A stretch of DNA of 37,388 nt from Marinisporobacter balticus (lineage in GTDB: Bacteria; Bacillota; Clostridia; Peptostreptococcales; Thermotaleaceae), in assembly GCF_004345705.1 (NCBI RefSeq), contig NZ_SLWV01000035.1, positions 1 through 37,388 of the forward strand, read 5' to 3'. The first letter of the stretch is position 1. The number at the start of each line of letters is the position of its first letter. Below the pieces are notes generated by a model, which worked only from the letters and a program-made list of their open reading frames with translations, did not search any database and had not been told where the DNA came from. Position numbers and translations under genes: made by a program. This document shows, piece after piece, positions 35,191 to 37,388 of this stretch.

Positions 35191-35682
35191 TTATATATTC
35201 TGTGTTTTTGTATCTCCTACTTTTGCACTTGGCGTAATCAACGCTTTTTCTTCTACCGTTAAGATTTTTTCTACATCTAAAATAATAATCATTTCTTCGT
35301 CTTTTTTAGCAATACTTGAGATGAATTTATTCACCATATTTGTAGTAAATAAAGCATTTGTGGATTCGATATCCTCTTCTTCAAATCTAACAATATCAAT
35401 GACTTCATCTACGATCAGCCCCATCATCATATCATTAACATTGGCGATGAGTAGTTCATCATTCTTAGCAATCCCATCTTTTTCAAATCGAAACCGTTTC
35501 CTTAGATTGTATAAAGGAATAATTTTTCCCCTTAGATTGATCATCCCCTCAATGAATGAAGTGGAGTTTGGAATCGGTGAAATTTTAAAATCTTTAACTT
35601 TATTAATGCCATTCACGAAATCTATTTTTACACCATATTGTTGCTTTTCAAGTTCGAATACGATAAATTGCAAATTTGACAT
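35191..35682 (-). CDS. cheW: CheW-like chemotaxis coupling protein
   Basis: 163 residues from ATG at 35682 (GGAGGTG upstream). FIVFELEKQQYGVKIDFVNG, IPNSTSFIEGMINLRGKIIP and GLIVDEVIDIVRFEEEDIE are CheW blocks; the whole chain is one SH3-like CheW fold. It should link a chemoreceptor to CheA. No cheA or other che gene is in the window. It follows the PocR receptor by 39 bp, so the two are probably co-transcribed and may act together. Confidence 0.9.
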   Translation of the reverse strand: MSNLQFIVFELEKQQYGVKIDFVNGINKVKDFKISPIPNSTSFIEGMINLRGKIIPLYNLRKRFRFEKDGIAKNDELLIANVNDMMMGLIVDEVIDIVRFEEEDIESTNALFTTNMVNKFISSIAKKDEEMIIILDVEKILTVEEKALITPSAKVGDTKTQNI

Positions 35683-35721
35683 ATTCACACCTCCAACGCT
35701 GTTATGCATGATATAAACGCA

Positions 35722-36756
35722 CTATTCTTCTTGCGCAAGTGAATTTAAGTTGTCTGCTAACTCAGTAATTTCTTCTATACTTGCTGTTACTTGTTGTATT
35801 GCTGCAGCTTGTTGTTCTGTAACAGAAACTGTATTGTCTCCGATTTTCACCGTATTTTTCACAGATGATTGGATATTGTCTATGTATGATTTTATTTTGA
35901 TCACGGTTTGTTTAGACTCACTAGATAATTTTCTTATTTCCTGTGCCACAACACCAAATCCAAGACCAGCGGCCCCCGCTCTTGCTGCTTCAATGGCTGC
36001 ATTTAGTCCAAGCATACGCGTTTCATCTGCAATTTCTTTAATAAATTCAAGCACATCACCGATTTGCTCAGACATGTTATTAACATTTTCGATTTCTTTA
36101 TTCAATTTATTTTGTGTACTACTGACTTCTTGTGCAGATGCTGCAAGTTCCTGCATGGTAGCTGCGATTTGACTCAAGCTTTCGTTTAATGTATTTGCAG
36201 AACTTTTAAGCTTATGGTGCTGATACCAACCCTTCGCCATATTGTTTGCTACAAGATACAACACTTCAGCAGCAGCAATAATTTCTTTTCTATCCATCTT
36301 TCTTATTTGTTTAGAAGCTTCTACAAATTCTTCTTCGTTCACATCGATCTCGGATGCAACTTGTCTATATTTTTCTTCCCCTTGAAAGTTTTCTATGACT
36401 TGTCCCCCTAAAATTGTTCCAATCAACTTTCCTTCAATCATGATCGGCGCTGCAAAATCAATTAGTCCCGCATGACATTCATATGTGACAGGTTTTCCTA
36501 ATCGCGCAGCTTCTTCCCCACCTTTTTTATGAGATGCTGCACATCGATTGTCTCCTTTTTCCGTAGAATGAACAAAGTTGCAAAATCTGGTATATTGACT
36601 CGGCTCTGTGACAGGTATTCCTTGCTTATCTACAGTAACACTTGCTAATCCAATGGCTGTAGCAAAATCATCTTGGAACTTTTGTAAGAATTTTACATTT
36701 ATTACGTCTTGTAATTTTACATTGTCTAAATTTAATAATATTTTTTCGTCTTTCAT
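35722..36756 (-). CDS. Soluble PocR-domain methyl-accepting chemoreceptor
   Basis: 344 residues from ATG at 36756 (AAGGAGG upstream; the longer reading to 36843 has no ribosome site). Residues 12-175 form a PocR ligand-binding domain with Cys59, Cys72 and Cys94 (YECHAGLIDFAAPI) and GTILGGQVIE. Residues 185-344 are a short chemoreceptor signalling coiled coil with the tip ETRMLGLNAAIEAARAG and GFGVVAQEIRKLSSES. No membrane helix, so it senses a cytoplasmic ligand; PocR domains bind small hydrocarbon-type or diol ligands in known cases. Co-transcribed with cheW. Confidence 0.9.
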   Translation of the reverse strand: MKDEKILLNLDNVKLQDVINVKFLQKFQDDFATAIGLASVTVDKQGIPVTEPSQYTRFCNFVHSTEKGDNRCAASHKKGGEEAARLGKPVTYECHAGLIDFAAPIMIEGKLIGTILGGQVIENFQGEEKYRQVASEIDVNEEEFVEASKQIRKMDRKEIIAAAEVLYLVANNMAKGWYQHHKLKSSANTLNESLSQIAATMQELAASAQEVSSTQNKLNKEIENVNNMSEQIGDVLEFIKEIADETRMLGLNAAIEAARAGAAGLGFGVVAQEIRKLSSESKQTVIKIKSYIDNIQSSVKNTVKIGDNTVSVTEQQAAAIQQVTASIEEITELADNLNSLAQEE

Positions 36757-36892
36757 TAGGAAACCTCCTTCATCTTTGTGTATAAGTTTTGTACTACTAC
36801 TTATAAAAAGAAAGCTTTGTAAAAGATTTACAAACTTGGTCAAATAATTTCCATGTATTTTTTTTCTTTGCCATTTATAAACTATACTCTAC

Positions 36893-36921
36893 ATTCTACA
36901 TATTTCGACTAATTTTGTCAA
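36893..36921 (-). promoter_or_regulatory. Promoter of the PocR receptor-cheW operon
   Basis: Minus strand TTGACA (36916-36921), 17-nt spacer, TAGAAT (36893-36898). The leader of about 130 nt holds a TTTGTAAA/TTTACAAA inverted repeat near 36815-36833. Confidence 0.75.
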
Positions 36922-37032
36922 TAATTTCGGTTTTAAATAAATTCACTAAATTCTTTTTTTATTTTTTTCCATGAAATATTTCTTATATAATATAGTTACC
37001 CTCTTCTAAACACAAGTAATCATCCAATATAC

Positions 37033-37069
37033 AAAACCCCTTAAGAAATTTTATTTCCTAAGGGGTTTT
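37033..37069 (-). terminator. Strong intrinsic terminator
   Basis: 17-bp stem with one mismatch (AAAACCCCTTA... at 37033-37049, complement 37053-37069), 3-nt loop, T-rich on both sides. It overlaps the end of the short ORF at 37058. Confidence 0.85.
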
Positions 37070-37159
37070 GTATACTTTGTTCTTTATCTCAACATTTTCT
37101 GCATTTATTTTAACAACTGTAGGATAATCTACTAAATCTGCGATCTTTTCTGAAAACAT
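37058..37159 (-). pseudogene. C-terminal gene fragment, unidentified
   Basis: 33 codons opening MFSEKIADLVDYPTVVKINA, ending KVYKTP at a TAG. It has no ribosome site, and the terminator overlaps its end, as for a true gene end. It probably is the tail of a gene whose front was lost, with an IS630-type transposase now upstream. No family recognised. Confidence 0.35.
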
Positions 37160-37214
37160 AAATCCGCGCCCTCTTGTTTATTCATACTTAACTATATATA
37201 TCGTATAAATGAAA

Positions 37215-37388
37215 CTACATGCGGACGCACAATCTATTGATTACAGTTTTTGGAATTTGATTTGCCCAATTGATAAACCATTGTACCGCTTGCCTAATTT
37301 CCTGTACATTTGAAAAGAAAGCATTATTAATAACCTCATCTTTCATCCATCCCCATAATCCTTCTATGATGTTCATTTGAGGACTATA
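37215..37388 (-). CDS. IS630-type transposase, C-terminal part (runs off the window)
   Basis: 57 codons open to the right edge. YSPQMNIIEGLWGWMKDEVI is the final DDE-domain block of IS630 transposases (YSPxLNPIExxWxxxK, catalytic Glu), followed by VQEIRQAVQWF and a stop. The front is beyond the window, so intactness cannot be judged. Confidence 0.85.
   Translation of the reverse strand, partial: YSPQMNIIEGLWGWMKDEVINNAFFSNVQEIRQAVQWFINWANQIPKTVINRLCVRM

Overview
The window is low-GC, intron-free DNA with dense operons and strong Shine-Dalgarno sites. It comes from a Gram-positive anaerobe of class Clostridia. The evidence is an SLH surface protein, an archaeal-type AspRS operon with GatCAB under an Asn-type T-box, an ANTAR regulator next to glnA, a desulfoferrodoxin-type domain, and a gene pair of the kind annotated CD3073/CD3072 in Clostridioides difficile. 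The genus cannot be fixed from this sequence. Almost everything is on the minus strand; only an amidohydrolase/abgT operon and an IS relic are on the plus strand. No tRNA, rRNA or CRISPR array was seen.

Layout. 41-3877: SLH protein with four 115-residue tandem Fn3-like repeats. 3956-4286: a graveyard holding remnants of metY, metA and a nucleotidyltransferase. 4292-5795: orphan S24 peptidase, then a two-gene nucleotidyltransferase module. 6038-8750: YibE/F membrane protein and a secreted alkaline phosphatase preceded by a four-repeat Pho box. 8939-10147: HD-GYP protein. 10437-12521: glnA plus a receiver-ANTAR protein, with a promoter and intrinsic terminator in front of glnA that look like an attenuator. 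12555-17407: gatB, gatA, gatC and aspS under a complete T-box leader. 17520-20517: methyltransferase and a PLD-helicase. 20788-23054: MFS transporter and ROK repressor with a 35-bp operator on the repressor promoter. 23335-26094: M20 amidohydrolase and AbgT transporter. 26147-26723: degraded IS that replaced the end of the neighbouring desulfidase-like gene. 26694-27771: TudS-like protein and ECF S component. 28026-28237: 196-bp MITE with a perfect 8-bp target duplication. 28263-32325: Rpn relic, 5'-nucleotidase, GGDEF protein. 32441-33107: second graveyard (ROK, Kelch, phage replisome organizer and GGDEF fragments). 33187-34433: HTH-desulfoferrodoxin fusion regulator with a chloramphenicol acetyltransferase-like gene. 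34614-36921: truncated membrane protein, CheW, and a soluble PocR chemoreceptor. 37215-37388: end of an IS630-type transposase cut by the window edge.

How genes work together. AspRS and GatCAB form the indirect Asn-tRNA (and possibly Gln-tRNA) pathway, sensed by an Asn T-box. GlnA makes the glutamine used by GatCAB, and the downstream ANTAR protein is a natural candidate to read the glnA leader. HD-GYP and GGDEF proteins degrade and make cyclic-di-GMP. The alkaline phosphatase looks like a PhoP target. The most unusual features are the HTH-desulfoferrodoxin/CAT pair, the glnA attenuator with its linked ANTAR gene, the PLD-helicase/methyltransferase pair, and the many datable gene relics.
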